Shown here in pieces: positions 39,652 through 47,866 of a stretch of 64,000 nucleotides of DNA; position 1 is the first letter of the stretch; each line of letters begins with the position of its first letter. Below the pieces are notes generated by a model, which did not search any database, was not told the DNA's origin, and was given only the letters and a program-made list of their open reading frames with translations. Made by a program: the position numbers and the translations under genes. The DNA is from Duffyella gerundensis (GTDB lineage Bacteria; Pseudomonadota; Gammaproteobacteria; Enterobacterales; Enterobacteriaceae): NCBI RefSeq assembly GCF_001517405.1, contig NZ_LN907827.1, positions 634,616 to 698,615 on the forward strand. The letters are read 5' to 3'.

Positions 39652-40584
39652 TCAGCCAGACTGCGCCTCAGAATGCTTTTTGGAAAGCGTTGGCAGCCAT
39701 GCTGCGCCGCGTACGCCACTGGAATCACCATATTTTGCTTTGACGATGGCAGTACGGCATTCCGCTGAAAAAAGATATTTTTCAATGGCTGTTGGCAGGT
39801 CGCTATACAAACTCTCGACGTTAGACAAACCGCCGCCCAGAACAATGACGTGCGGATCGAGAATGTTAATAACACTTGCCAGGCTGCGGGCAAAAGCATC
39901 GATAAAATGTTGATAGTGTGCCAGCGCAGCGGCGTCATGATCGGCGGCCGCAGCGAGAATCGCCTGGGCATCCAGTTCGGCATGCTGTGTCAGATTGAAA
40001 CGCTGACTGAATCCGGTGCCGGAGATAAAACGCTCAATACAGTTTTCACGGCCGCAATAACAAGGTTGCGCGGGGCCGTCTATAGCAGGATCCCACACCG
40101 GTAACGGATTATGTCCCCATTCACCTGCGATGGCGTTCGGGCCGCTGAGCAGTTGTCCATTGACTACCACGCCGCCACCGCAGCCGGTGCCCACAATGAC
40201 GCCGAACACTGTTGGGTAGCCAGCACCTGCACCGTCTACCGCTTCGGAGAGCGCAAAGCAGTCAGCATCATTGGCAAGGAATAGTGGCTGACCTGTGCGC
40301 TGCGCCAGCGTGGCCTGCAGATTTTCGCCGTTTAACACCAGGCAATTGCAGTTTTTGATCAGCCCGCTATGGGGATCGATCGCCCCCGGCAAGCCGATGC
40401 CAATCGTAAACCCGTCTGGCGCAGAGGGACGGATGCCATCGATCATCGACACCAGGTTATCGATAAATTCCTGATAGCTCGCTTTGTTGGTGGGACGACG
40501 TTCGCGCAGGCGTACGCGACCCGCATCGTCAAGCAGCACCGCTTCCATTTTTGTGCCGCCAATATCAAGGCCAAGGTGAAGCAT
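39652..40584 (-). CDS. ROK-family sugar kinase (probable mannokinase/fructokinase)
   Basis: ATP-dependent hexokinase of the ROK family, 310 residues. The start MLHLGLDIGGTKMEAVLL at 40584 is preceded by GAGGA with a 6-base gap; an upstream ATG at 40596 lacks a ribosome binding site. It has the phosphate loop DIGGTK, VGTGCGGGVVVNGQLLSG, and the ROK zinc motif CYCGRENCIE. In this locus the likely job is to phosphorylate the free mannose released when the GH1 enzyme splits a phosphorylated disaccharide, supplying ManA. The sugar preference is inferred from context; ROK sequences alone do not settle it. Confidence 0.88.
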   Translation of the reverse strand: MLHLGLDIGGTKMEAVLLDDAGRVRLRERRPTNKASYQEFIDNLVSMIDGIRPSAPDGFTIGIGLPGAIDPHSGLIKNCNCLVLNGENLQATLAQRTGQPLFLANDADCFALSEAVDGAGAGYPTVFGVIVGTGCGGGVVVNGQLLSGPNAIAGEWGHNPLPVWDPAIDGPAQPCYCGRENCIERFISGTGFSQRFNLTQHAELDAQAILAAAADHDAAALAHYQHFIDAFARSLASVINILDPHVIVLGGGLSNVESLYSDLPTAIEKYLFSAECRTAIVKAKYGDSSGVRGAAWLPTLSKKHSEAQSG

Positions 40585-40639
40585 GATTATCCTCATAAAA
40601 AGGAGAGGCGGGCATCGCCTCTCAAAACAGGCACAACGG

Positions 40640-40942
40640 TTAATGGCGGCGATACAGGTCGATCAGTTCTGTCACCAGTTCTTTCGCCAGTATCGACGTC
40701 ATCAGGTGATCCTGCGCATGGACCATAATGAGCGTCATCTTCGTTTTTCCTTCGCCTTCGTCGGCCTCAATCAGCTGAGTTTGCACAAGATGCGCCTCAC
40801 GAGCGTAATGCTGTGCTTCATGCATTTTTGCATCGGCCTCACTGAAATCACCTGCTTTAGCGCTGCGCAGCGCTTCATAACAAAGGCTGCGCGACTGACC
40901 AGCATTAATAATGATGCCCATCACTTGTTCTTCTAAATCCAT
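40640..40942 (-). CDS. PTS lactose/cellobiose-type IIA component
   Basis: A 100-residue phosphocarrier of the Lac-family PTS. It has the expected all-helical sequence, with the active-site histidine in MVHAQDHLMT and the family N-terminus EEQVMGIIINAGQSRSLCYEAL. It would take phosphate from HPr and pass it to the IIB subunit encoded at 42294-42608. It lies between the IIC and ROK genes on the same strand. Confidence 0.93.
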   Translation of the reverse strand: MDLEEQVMGIIINAGQSRSLCYEALRSAKAGDFSEADAKMHEAQHYAREAHLVQTQLIEADEGEGKTKMTLIMVHAQDHLMTSILAKELVTELIDLYRRH

Positions 40943-40957
40943 AATTTCCTCTGACTG

Positions 40958-42283
40958 TCATGCGGTTTCAGACTGGCCAACCACGGCGGGTGCCGAAGCG
41001 TCGCTGCTCTCCTGAGCCAGCAACTGTTTTTCAAAAGCTTTGAAGAAGGGGTAATACATGATGATGGCGGTGCCCATACAGATCAGGCACATGATCACTG
41101 GGCTGAATGCCCAGTTTGCTGCCCAGGAGGCACCAATTGGTGCGGGTGTGGTCCAGGGTGTCAGCGATACCACGCGCGCAACCCAGCCTAAATCGAGCGC
41201 AAACCAGGCCAGTGTTGCATTGATCATAGGTACCAGTACGAACGGAATAAAAAACAGCGGGTTCATGATCACCGGGGCGCCAAACAGAATCGGTTCATTG
41301 ATATTGAACAAGCCCGGCACCACGCCCATTCGACCAATGGTGCGCAGGTGAACCGCTTTGCTTCGCATCAGCAGCAGCGCCAGCGGCAGCGTGGAACCCA
41401 CACCGCCAATCAGCAGATAGTGATCCCAGAAACCCTGCACATAAATATGTGGAATGACGCTTCCCGCGGCCATGGCCGCCTGATTCACCGACAGGTTCGC
41501 CATCCAGAAAGGATTCATAATGCCGGTGACAATCAGTGCACCGTGAATGCCGGCAAACCATAAAATTTGGCATACCAATACAGACAGCAGAATGGCTGGC
41601 AGGGTATCGGAGGCGGCGACCAGCGGTTTGACCAGCGACATGATCGCCTCTGGAATAATCATGCCAAGCTGCGATTCAATGAACAGGTTCAACGGATGTA
41701 ACGTCAGGACCACCGCCAGCACCGGGATCAAAATTTCAAACGAGCGTGCCACGCCAGTCGGCACTTCCGGCGGCAGACGAATGGTGATGTTGTGGCGGCG
41801 GAAAAAGGCATAAAGCTCAGTGGTATAAATCGCCACCAGCAGCGCAGTAAAGATGCCCTGACCAGAAAAGTAGGCCACGGAGATGTGGTCATCTTTCAAT
41901 GGCGCCGCGATGAGCAGAAAACCCATCAACGACAGCATGCCGGAGGTCAGCGGGTCGAGTGCGTGATGCCGCGCCAGGCTGGCCGCTACGCCGACAGAAA
42001 TAAATATGGTCATGATGCCCATGCTGAAGTTATAGGGCAGCATCAGGCTTTCACGGTGATCGAGCGAAAACTGCAGCCACGCGCGCGCAAATCCCCAATG
42101 CGTATCGGGCGCAAAGGGAGGGAATATAAACACCAGCATAAAAGAGCCGACGATCATAAATGGCAGGGCCAGAATAAAGCCGTCACGAATAGAAGTGACA
42201 TATTTTTGCTGGCCAACGGCACCGGCAAGCGGCGTGATGTGGTTTTCAATCACGCTCATGAGTTTCAGGTACAGAGAGCTCAT
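40958..42283 (-). CDS. PTS lactose/cellobiose-type IIC permease
   Basis: A 441-residue membrane permease of the cellobiose-type PTS with about ten hydrophobic segments (FILALPFMIVGSFMLVFIFPPF, VVLTLHPLNLFIES). The substrate-site motifs are IHGALIVTGIMNPFW and LFNINEPILFGAPVIMNPLFFIPF, typical of CelB/ChbC-like IIC proteins. It is co-oriented with IIB (10 bp upstream) and IIA (15 bp downstream). A paralogue lies divergently at 42786-44057. Beta-linked disaccharides are the expected substrates. Confidence 0.93.
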   Translation of the reverse strand: MSSLYLKLMSVIENHITPLAGAVGQQKYVTSIRDGFILALPFMIVGSFMLVFIFPPFAPDTHWGFARAWLQFSLDHRESLMLPYNFSMGIMTIFISVGVAASLARHHALDPLTSGMLSLMGFLLIAAPLKDDHISVAYFSGQGIFTALLVAIYTTELYAFFRRHNITIRLPPEVPTGVARSFEILIPVLAVVLTLHPLNLFIESQLGMIIPEAIMSLVKPLVAASDTLPAILLSVLVCQILWFAGIHGALIVTGIMNPFWMANLSVNQAAMAAGSVIPHIYVQGFWDHYLLIGGVGSTLPLALLLMRSKAVHLRTIGRMGVVPGLFNINEPILFGAPVIMNPLFFIPFVLVPMINATLAWFALDLGWVARVVSLTPWTTPAPIGASWAANWAFSPVIMCLICMGTAIIMYYPFFKAFEKQLLAQESSDASAPAVVGQSETA

Positions 42284-42293
42284 GGTTTATCCC

Positions 42294-42608
42294 TTATTGA
42301 TTATTTTCAATGAGTGAGAGGGCAAAATCCAAAACCGCCGCGCCTTTTTGCATGCCGTAATCCATCATATTGATCGGCTCAACCCGTATGCCGTAAGCGT
42401 CGGCTTTGCTCTGTAAATCCTTCTGCATGTACTTAACCTGAGGCCCAAGCAGCACTACCTGATACTGACCCACCTGCTGTTCAAATTCGGCAACGCCAAA
42501 CGCTTTAATTTCAACCTCAAGACCGCGTTTCGCTGCCTCGTCGAGCATTTTTTTCACCAGCAGGCTGGTGGACATTCCTGCGGAACAGCACAACATGATT
42601 TTTTTCAT
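42294..42608 (-). CDS. PTS lactose/cellobiose-type IIB component
   Basis: A 104-residue cytoplasmic IIB. The phosphorylated cysteine lies in the N-terminal loop MKKIMLCCSAGMSTSLLVKKM, followed by the Rossmann-like pattern QVVLLGPQVKYM. It is the first gene of the leftward operon. An upstream palindrome at 42667-42680 is a probable LacI operator. It probably energises both IIC paralogues, since no second IIB is present. Confidence 0.93.
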   Translation of the reverse strand: MKKIMLCCSAGMSTSLLVKKMLDEAAKRGLEVEIKAFGVAEFEQQVGQYQVVLLGPQVKYMQKDLQSKADAYGIRVEPINMMDYGMQKGAAVLDFALSLIENNQ

Positions 42609-42666
42609 CGGAAACTCCAGTCTGAGAAAGAATACTCCGCGGACTATAGTCAGATGGATTTAAAAC

Positions 42667-42680
42667 GGAAAGCGCTTTCC
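42667..42680. promoter_or_regulatory. Probable LacI-family operator, site 1
   Basis: Perfect 14-bp palindrome GGAAAGCGCTTTCC in the 177-bp divergent region between the IIB operon and the second IIC gene. The same palindrome recurs at 44191-44204. The central CG dyad and the linked lacI gene support a repressor site controlling both directions. Confidence 0.8.
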
Positions 42681-42785
42681 ATAACTGGATATACTAATTG
42701 TGAGAGCGATCACCTGCAGCAGGCTTTTACTTTGCGTGAATGTGGGGGATGATCGCTGCACATCACTGTCCTTTATAGGTTTCAC

Positions 42786-44057
42786 ATGAACATTCAGTTT
42801 ATGAATGTTGCCGTTACGCTGATTGAACAGCGGGTAACGCCTCTGGCAAATCTGCTCACCCGTAATCAGCACATTACCGCGATGCGCGACAGCTTTGGGC
42901 TGGCGATGCCTTTTGTGATCATTGGCAGCCTGATGGTGCCGCTGATTTTCCCGCCGTTCTCGCTTGAACCAACGGCCTGGTACAGCGCGCTCTATCTGGC
43001 AATCCGCCCGATGCTGTTGCCAACCTTTAACATTACGGTGGGTTTAGTGGCGTTGATTATCGCTTTTGGTGCCAGCGCCAGCCTTGCCAAACAGTATCGG
43101 CTACCGGAGCGTCTTTCCGGCCTGACCGGATGCCTGGCATTCCTGCTGTTTATCGGCTTTAAGGAGAGCAGCGGAACTAATCTTTTTCTCGGCGGAATGG
43201 GTATCTTCAGCGCGCTGATATCCAGCTTTTTTACGATTGAAGTGATCCGGTTGTTCTACCACAGAGGGTGGTGCATTCGCCTGCCGGATGAGGTGCCAGT
43301 AATGACCCGCAACGGCTTTCAGCTGCTGGTGCCGCTGCTGGCAATTATGCTGTCGATAACGTTGATCAATGCGGCTGTGAAAAGCAGCACCGGGCTGATT
43401 CTTCCTGATTTAATCAGCGAAGCGCTACGGCCATTGATCGTTGCTTCAGATACGCTGACCGCACTGCTTATTTCATTGCTGCTTTGCCATCTGCTCTGGT
43501 TTATCGGTATTCATGGCGCGCTGATTATCACCGGCATCATGAACCCGTTCTGGATGACTTACCTGTTTGAAAATCAGCAGGCGCTGGCGCAAAACAGTGC
43601 GCCGCCGCATATTTATCTACAGGGATTCTGGGATTTTTATCTGCTTATCGGCGGTATTGGCTCGACCTTACCGCTGGTTTTTATGGCGTTACGCAGTCGT
43701 TCGCGTCAGCTAAAAAGTGTCGGTAAAATCGGCCTGGTACCATCACTCTTTAACATCAATGAACCGCTGCTGTTTGGCTTCCCGATTATTCTTAACCCTT
43801 TGTTCCTGGTGCCGTTTATTGCTGTCCCTGCGATCAATGCTTGCATCGCCTGGTATTTGACACACCTCGGTATCCTCGATCGCGTGGTGGCGATGCTGCC
43901 CTGGTCAATGCCCGCGCCGCTGGGAGCAGCCTGGTCAGCTAACGGCAGCTGGAAGAATATGTTTATGTGTCTGTTCGCCTTTTTCAATGCCTGGATGATT
44001 TACCGTCCGTTCTTTCGGGTCTATGAACTTCAGCTCATCGAGCGGGAAAAAAATTAG
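42786..44057 (+). CDS. Second PTS cellobiose-type IIC permease
   Basis: A 423-residue paralogue of the IIC at 40958-42283, with the same architecture and motifs (IHGALIITGIMNPFW, LFNINEPLLFGFPIILNPLFLVPF) but diverged throughout. It heads the rightward part of the locus, upstream of the porin and hydrolases. With only one IIA and IIB nearby, it probably shares them. It may widen the substrate range, for instance to a different oligosaccharide length or composition. Confidence 0.92.
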   Translation: MNIQFMNVAVTLIEQRVTPLANLLTRNQHITAMRDSFGLAMPFVIIGSLMVPLIFPPFSLEPTAWYSALYLAIRPMLLPTFNITVGLVALIIAFGASASLAKQYRLPERLSGLTGCLAFLLFIGFKESSGTNLFLGGMGIFSALISSFFTIEVIRLFYHRGWCIRLPDEVPVMTRNGFQLLVPLLAIMLSITLINAAVKSSTGLILPDLISEALRPLIVASDTLTALLISLLLCHLLWFIGIHGALIITGIMNPFWMTYLFENQQALAQNSAPPHIYLQGFWDFYLLIGGIGSTLPLVFMALRSRSRQLKSVGKIGLVPSLFNINEPLLFGFPIILNPLFLVPFIAVPAINACIAWYLTHLGILDRVVAMLPWSMPAPLGAAWSANGSWKNMFMCLFAFFNAWMIYRPFFRVYELQLIEREKN

Positions 44058-44188
44058 CGTTTTTTCATCTCTCCTGCACCGCCAGCGTCATTCCTCCGCT
44101 GGCGCGTGACCTTTAGCCCTCCCAGAAAGCGATCCCGATCACGATTACGCATGCAGAATTTATTATTTTGTGATTCAATCCAGTAATT

Positions 44189-44206
44189 ATGGAAAGCGCT
44201 TTCCAT
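44189..44206. promoter_or_regulatory. Probable LacI-family operator, site 2
   Basis: Perfect 18-bp palindrome ATGGAAAGCGCTTTCCAT, about 90 bp before the porin start, sharing its 14-bp core with site 1. Confidence 0.82.
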
Positions 44207-44293
44207 CGATGGATGTACATTTCCATTTTTCAACCGTAAATTTCCCTCGCGCCCTACAGACGCTCTTCGCTTATGACAATAAAAAGGGAAAAC

Positions 44294-45631
44294 ATGAAAC
44301 GCGTTAATCCAGCTTTACCTCTGACTTTACTGCTCGCCTCTGCCACCAGTGGCGTTACCCATGCCGAAAAATATGATTTCACCCTGCACGGCTATATGCG
44401 TTCCGGCATCCTGGCAAACAGTGACGGCAATCGCGTCAATTCCGTGGGGTTGATGCCTGACGGAAAATTCCGTCTGGGCAATGAAGATGACACCAAGATC
44501 GAACTGATTCCTCAGGTGATGTTGACGTCTGATTCCGGCGTAGTGGCAAAAATTCAGGCCAATATCACTCACCAAAGCAAATGCACCTCTGACTGGAACT
44601 GCCTTGATGACGATGACAAGCCAGTACAGTTTCGCGAAGGCTATGTCGAACTGAGCAACCTTGATTTTGCACCGGATGTCACCTTCTGGGGCGGCAAGCG
44701 CTATAGCAGTTCAAACACCTCAAGCCATCAGTTTGACTGGGAATATATTCAATACAACGGTACAGGGGGTGGCTTTGACAAGCTCGATCTTGGCTTCGCA
44801 CAGCTTGATGCCGGTGTTTACGCTTTCACCCCAACCGATGAAACCAAAGCCTATCCCGTAGATCGCGGCGATCAAGGCTATCCGGATGACTATTCGCTCA
44901 ATGTCTGGCTGAAAAAGATTGCCGGTTCACCCGTCGACCTGCAGCTAATTGGTCATCACATGAATAACAGCGAACTCCACGCCGACGCCGCCGAGAAAGG
45001 CTATGGCCTCACCGGCGTTTATAACTTCGATGGCTTTTATGGCGTATTGGGCGGCTCCTCCCGGTTTGTTGTGCAGTATGGGCGAGGCCTGGCTGCGGGC
45101 GATTCATTGGGTAAGAACGGTTGGGGATGGGCCAATCTGGATGATACGCAGTCCTGGCGACTCATTCTGGATGGGCTTGCCGCGCTGGATAACGGCTGGG
45201 AAGTCTCAACTTTTGCCTATTACCAGCAGGATAAAAATTACCGCTGGTGGAGCAGCGACAGCGAAGGATGGGGCCGCACCAGTTGGGTGGCGGGCGTACG
45301 CCCGTATCAGCAGATTACCAAAAACTTCGCCATGCAATATGAGGTGGGCTACGAGTACCTCGATGACAAAAACTACAAAGGTGTGGAGGGAAAAGGCAAG
45401 GGCGGACTGACCAAAGTTACCGTGGCACCGACGCTGACATTTGACTCCGGCTACTGGAGCCGCCCGCAGCTTCGTCTCTATGCCACCTGGGCAAAATGGG
45501 ATAAAGGCGTATCTGATGCGCTCGATGGCAACTATGACTGGAGCACCAATACTATCGGCTCGGGTGGGTATAGCCGCAGTGGCAAAAGCGACACCCTTAA
45601 CGTTGGCATCCAGGGCGAAGTTTGGTTCTGA
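44294..45631 (+). CDS. LamB-like carbohydrate porin
   Basis: Outer-membrane porin of the maltoporin type, 445 residues from the ATG at 44294, which follows AAAAGGG with a good spacer; the in-frame ATG at 44273 lacks one. The signal peptide is MKRVNPALPLTLLLASATSGVTHA. The mature start EKYDFTLHGYMRSGILANSDG, the cysteine pair KCTSDWNCLDDDD, the FREGYVELSNLDFAPDVTFWGGKRY block and the C-terminal NVGIQGEVWF (terminal Phe) are LamB-like. It would admit manno-oligosaccharides to the periplasm. Preceded by a probable LacI operator. Confidence 0.9.
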   Translation: MKRVNPALPLTLLLASATSGVTHAEKYDFTLHGYMRSGILANSDGNRVNSVGLMPDGKFRLGNEDDTKIELIPQVMLTSDSGVVAKIQANITHQSKCTSDWNCLDDDDKPVQFREGYVELSNLDFAPDVTFWGGKRYSSSNTSSHQFDWEYIQYNGTGGGFDKLDLGFAQLDAGVYAFTPTDETKAYPVDRGDQGYPDDYSLNVWLKKIAGSPVDLQLIGHHMNNSELHADAAEKGYGLTGVYNFDGFYGVLGGSSRFVVQYGRGLAAGDSLGKNGWGWANLDDTQSWRLILDGLAALDNGWEVSTFAYYQQDKNYRWWSSDSEGWGRTSWVAGVRPYQQITKNFAMQYEVGYEYLDDKNYKGVEGKGKGGLTKVTVAPTLTFDSGYWSRPQLRLYATWAKWDKGVSDALDGNYDWSTNTIGSGGYSRSGKSDTLNVGIQGEVWF

Positions 45632-45642
45632 GGAGAGGCATG

Positions 45643-47826
45643 ATGAATATATTCGCGAAAAACACGCTGCTTCTGGTACTGATGAACATGCTAAGCGGCA
45701 GCGTTGCTCAGGCAGCTGAACCCTCCCATTTTGCGCACTTCATTACGCGCCAGGGGGCACAACTCATGGATGGGTCACAGCTTTTCCGCTTTGCCGGGAT
45801 CCATGCGCCGGAATTACATCGCATTGAAGATGATGCGCGTGGCGTCTGTAAAGCCGACCCACGCGGCTGGGGACAATATTTTGCCTGGCCAACCCCAGAT
45901 GAGCAGGCGAACTGGATCAGCGCCCTGGTACAAACCGGCGCCAAAGCGCAACGCGTCTACGTTTTCTCCGTGCAGCAGGAGAATGATGCGGCTTGCGGAC
46001 GAGAGACGCATATTCTGGCACCGGCAACCCCGGACGGCATGCCGCGCCTGAACGAAAAGGCGATGAAAATCTATGACAACATGATTGCCGAGGCGGATAA
46101 ACAAGGCCTGCGCCTGATTGTGCCTTTTATCGATCACTGGGCATGGTGGGGAGGTCGCGAACAACTGGCGGCGTTCTACCACGAGCAGCCAGACGACTTT
46201 TATCGCGTACAGAGCAAAACGTATCGCGCTTATCAGCAGCTGATTCGCCAGATTATTACCCGTACGAATACGCTTACCGGACGACGTTATGCGGATGAAA
46301 AAGCCATTATGGCCTGGGAGACAGGTAATGAACTGGAGGAGACCAATGCTGAGTTTCTCCAGCAGACCGCCGCGTTAATCAAGCAACTGGCGCCGCATCA
46401 GCTGGTGATAGATGGCACCTACAAGAAAATTAACGCTTTTGCACTGGCGGATCCCAATGTTGATATCGTCAGCAACCATTACTACACCAACGCCGGGAAT
46501 AATGATCCCGACCAGGTTCAAAAGGATTTGCAGGCGATTGGCGGCAAAAAGGTCTACCTGGTGGGCGAGTTTGGTCTGCTTGATAGCCGCGCGCTAAATA
46601 GCATCATGCAGGCCATTGTGCATACCGATGTTAACGGGGCGAAAGCCGCGGGCGGTTTGGTTTGGGGATTCCGCGGTCATCGTCACAACGGCGGTTTTTA
46701 CTGGCATAAGGAATATACCGGCCATTACAGCTACCACTTACCAGGATTTCCGGTAGAGGGCGACGCTAATCAGGAGATGGCGGTGGTGGAGTTGGTCCGC
46801 CACGCCGCGGCCCAAATGGATGGCAAAGATAAGGTGCCCGCGCTGCCAGTACCGGAAGCGCCATTACTGCGACAAGCCTCATCACCCTTTGCCCTTAACT
46901 GGATGGGCGCTGCGGTGGGCCGGCGCTACGACGTTGAACGTGCTGCCGCGCCAGAAGGACCCTGGCAAACGGTGGGGCGTGATATTTCAGACGGCGTTCA
47001 GGCGTGGGATCCCGCTACGATGAACCTGTTCAGCGACGATTACACCTCACTGAAGTTAGGGCAAACCTATTACTACCGCGTGCTGGCAAAAAATGAATCC
47101 GGTATCTCGCCTCCTTCGAACGTTATTCACGTCACCCACACTCAGCGTAATCAGGCACCGCAGGTTACGTTAGCCGATCGCGCCGCCGTTGCGCAGAACC
47201 GCGGATTGAGCCTGGCGGCCAGCTGGCAGGATGACCATTTACCCACTCGTCAGGTGACAGGTACCTGGAGCAATGGCGGCAACCATCATGTGCATTTTTG
47301 TCAGGCGAACAACGCCGATACCCGCGTTTGGTTTACCCAACCCGGCTCCTATCAACTGACGTTCACCGCCGATGATGGCCTGCTGCAAAGCAGTAAAAAT
47401 ATTGTTGTTACTGTCACACCGGCTAACGCACCGCCACCCGCTGACTTCTGCCATTTCGACAGCGGCGTGCTGGGTGTGCAGCAGGGAACGGTGACGCCAT
47501 CTGCAGGCGCAGAAACGCCGCTGGCGATAACAGAGGATGGTTTTCTCGGGCCTTTTGCTAACGCAGGCGATCGGGTTAGCTGGCAGATTGAGGCGCCGTG
47601 GGAAGGTGAGTTTTTGCTGCATCTGCACGTGAATGGTAAGTGGGGCAGCAAGAAAAATTCATTGCAGATCAACGGGGATAAACCGTTGCAGATTGAGTTT
47701 CCCGGAAGCAACGAGCAGATGACGCTGCGTGTCTCTCTCAGGCAGGGGAAAAACAGCATCACCCTTGGCAACTATGCCGGTGACTGGGGATTCATTTTTA
47801 TTAAATCGATGCGGGTTACCGCCTGA
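45643..47826 (+). CDS. Exported GH5-type beta-mannanase with accessory C-terminal domains
   Basis: A 727-residue exported glycoside hydrolase. Of two adjacent ATGs, 45643 has the better spacing from AGGAG. The signal peptide MNIFAKNTLLLVLMNMLSGSVAQA is followed by a TIM-barrel domain to about residue 390. The acid/base is Glu230 (AWETGNELEE), and the probable nucleophile is Glu309 (VGEFGLLD); the order and spacing match clan A endo-beta-1,4-mannanases such as GH5_7. Then come an FN3-like region (GQTYYYRVLAKNESGISPPSNVI), an Ig-like region (QPGSYQLTFTADDGLL) and a C-terminal carbohydrate-binding-like domain (LQINGDKPLQIEFPG). It presumably cuts mannan outside or in the periplasm to supply the porin and PTS. 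Mannan specificity is inferred. Confidence 0.83.
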   Translation: MNIFAKNTLLLVLMNMLSGSVAQAAEPSHFAHFITRQGAQLMDGSQLFRFAGIHAPELHRIEDDARGVCKADPRGWGQYFAWPTPDEQANWISALVQTGAKAQRVYVFSVQQENDAACGRETHILAPATPDGMPRLNEKAMKIYDNMIAEADKQGLRLIVPFIDHWAWWGGREQLAAFYHEQPDDFYRVQSKTYRAYQQLIRQIITRTNTLTGRRYADEKAIMAWETGNELEETNAEFLQQTAALIKQLAPHQLVIDGTYKKINAFALADPNVDIVSNHYYTNAGNNDPDQVQKDLQAIGGKKVYLVGEFGLLDSRALNSIMQAIVHTDVNGAKAAGGLVWGFRGHRHNGGFYWHKEYTGHYSYHLPGFPVEGDANQEMAVVELVRHAAAQMDGKDKVPALPVPEAPLLRQASSPFALNWMGAAVGRRYDVERAAAPEGPWQTVGRDISDGVQAWDPATMNLFSDDYTSLKLGQTYYYRVLAKNESGISPPSNVIHVTHTQRNQAPQVTLADRAAVAQNRGLSLAASWQDDHLPTRQVTGTWSNGGNHHVHFCQANNADTRVWFTQPGSYQLTFTADDGLLQSSKNIVVTVTPANAPPPADFCHFDSGVLGVQQGTVTPSAGAETPLAITEDGFLGPFANAGDRVSWQIEAPWEGEFLLHLHVNGKWGSKKNSLQINGDKPLQIEFPGSNEQMTLRVSLRQGKNSITLGNYAGDWGFIFIKSMRVTA

Positions 47827-47866
47827 TGGCGGTGCGCATCACTTTTTTCACGCTTCAGGAGGTTCT

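Noticed and set aside
47729..47866. Upstream extension of the GH1 gene
   Set aside because: It lies within the end of the mannanase gene; AGGAGG before 47867 and the family N-terminus fix the start.
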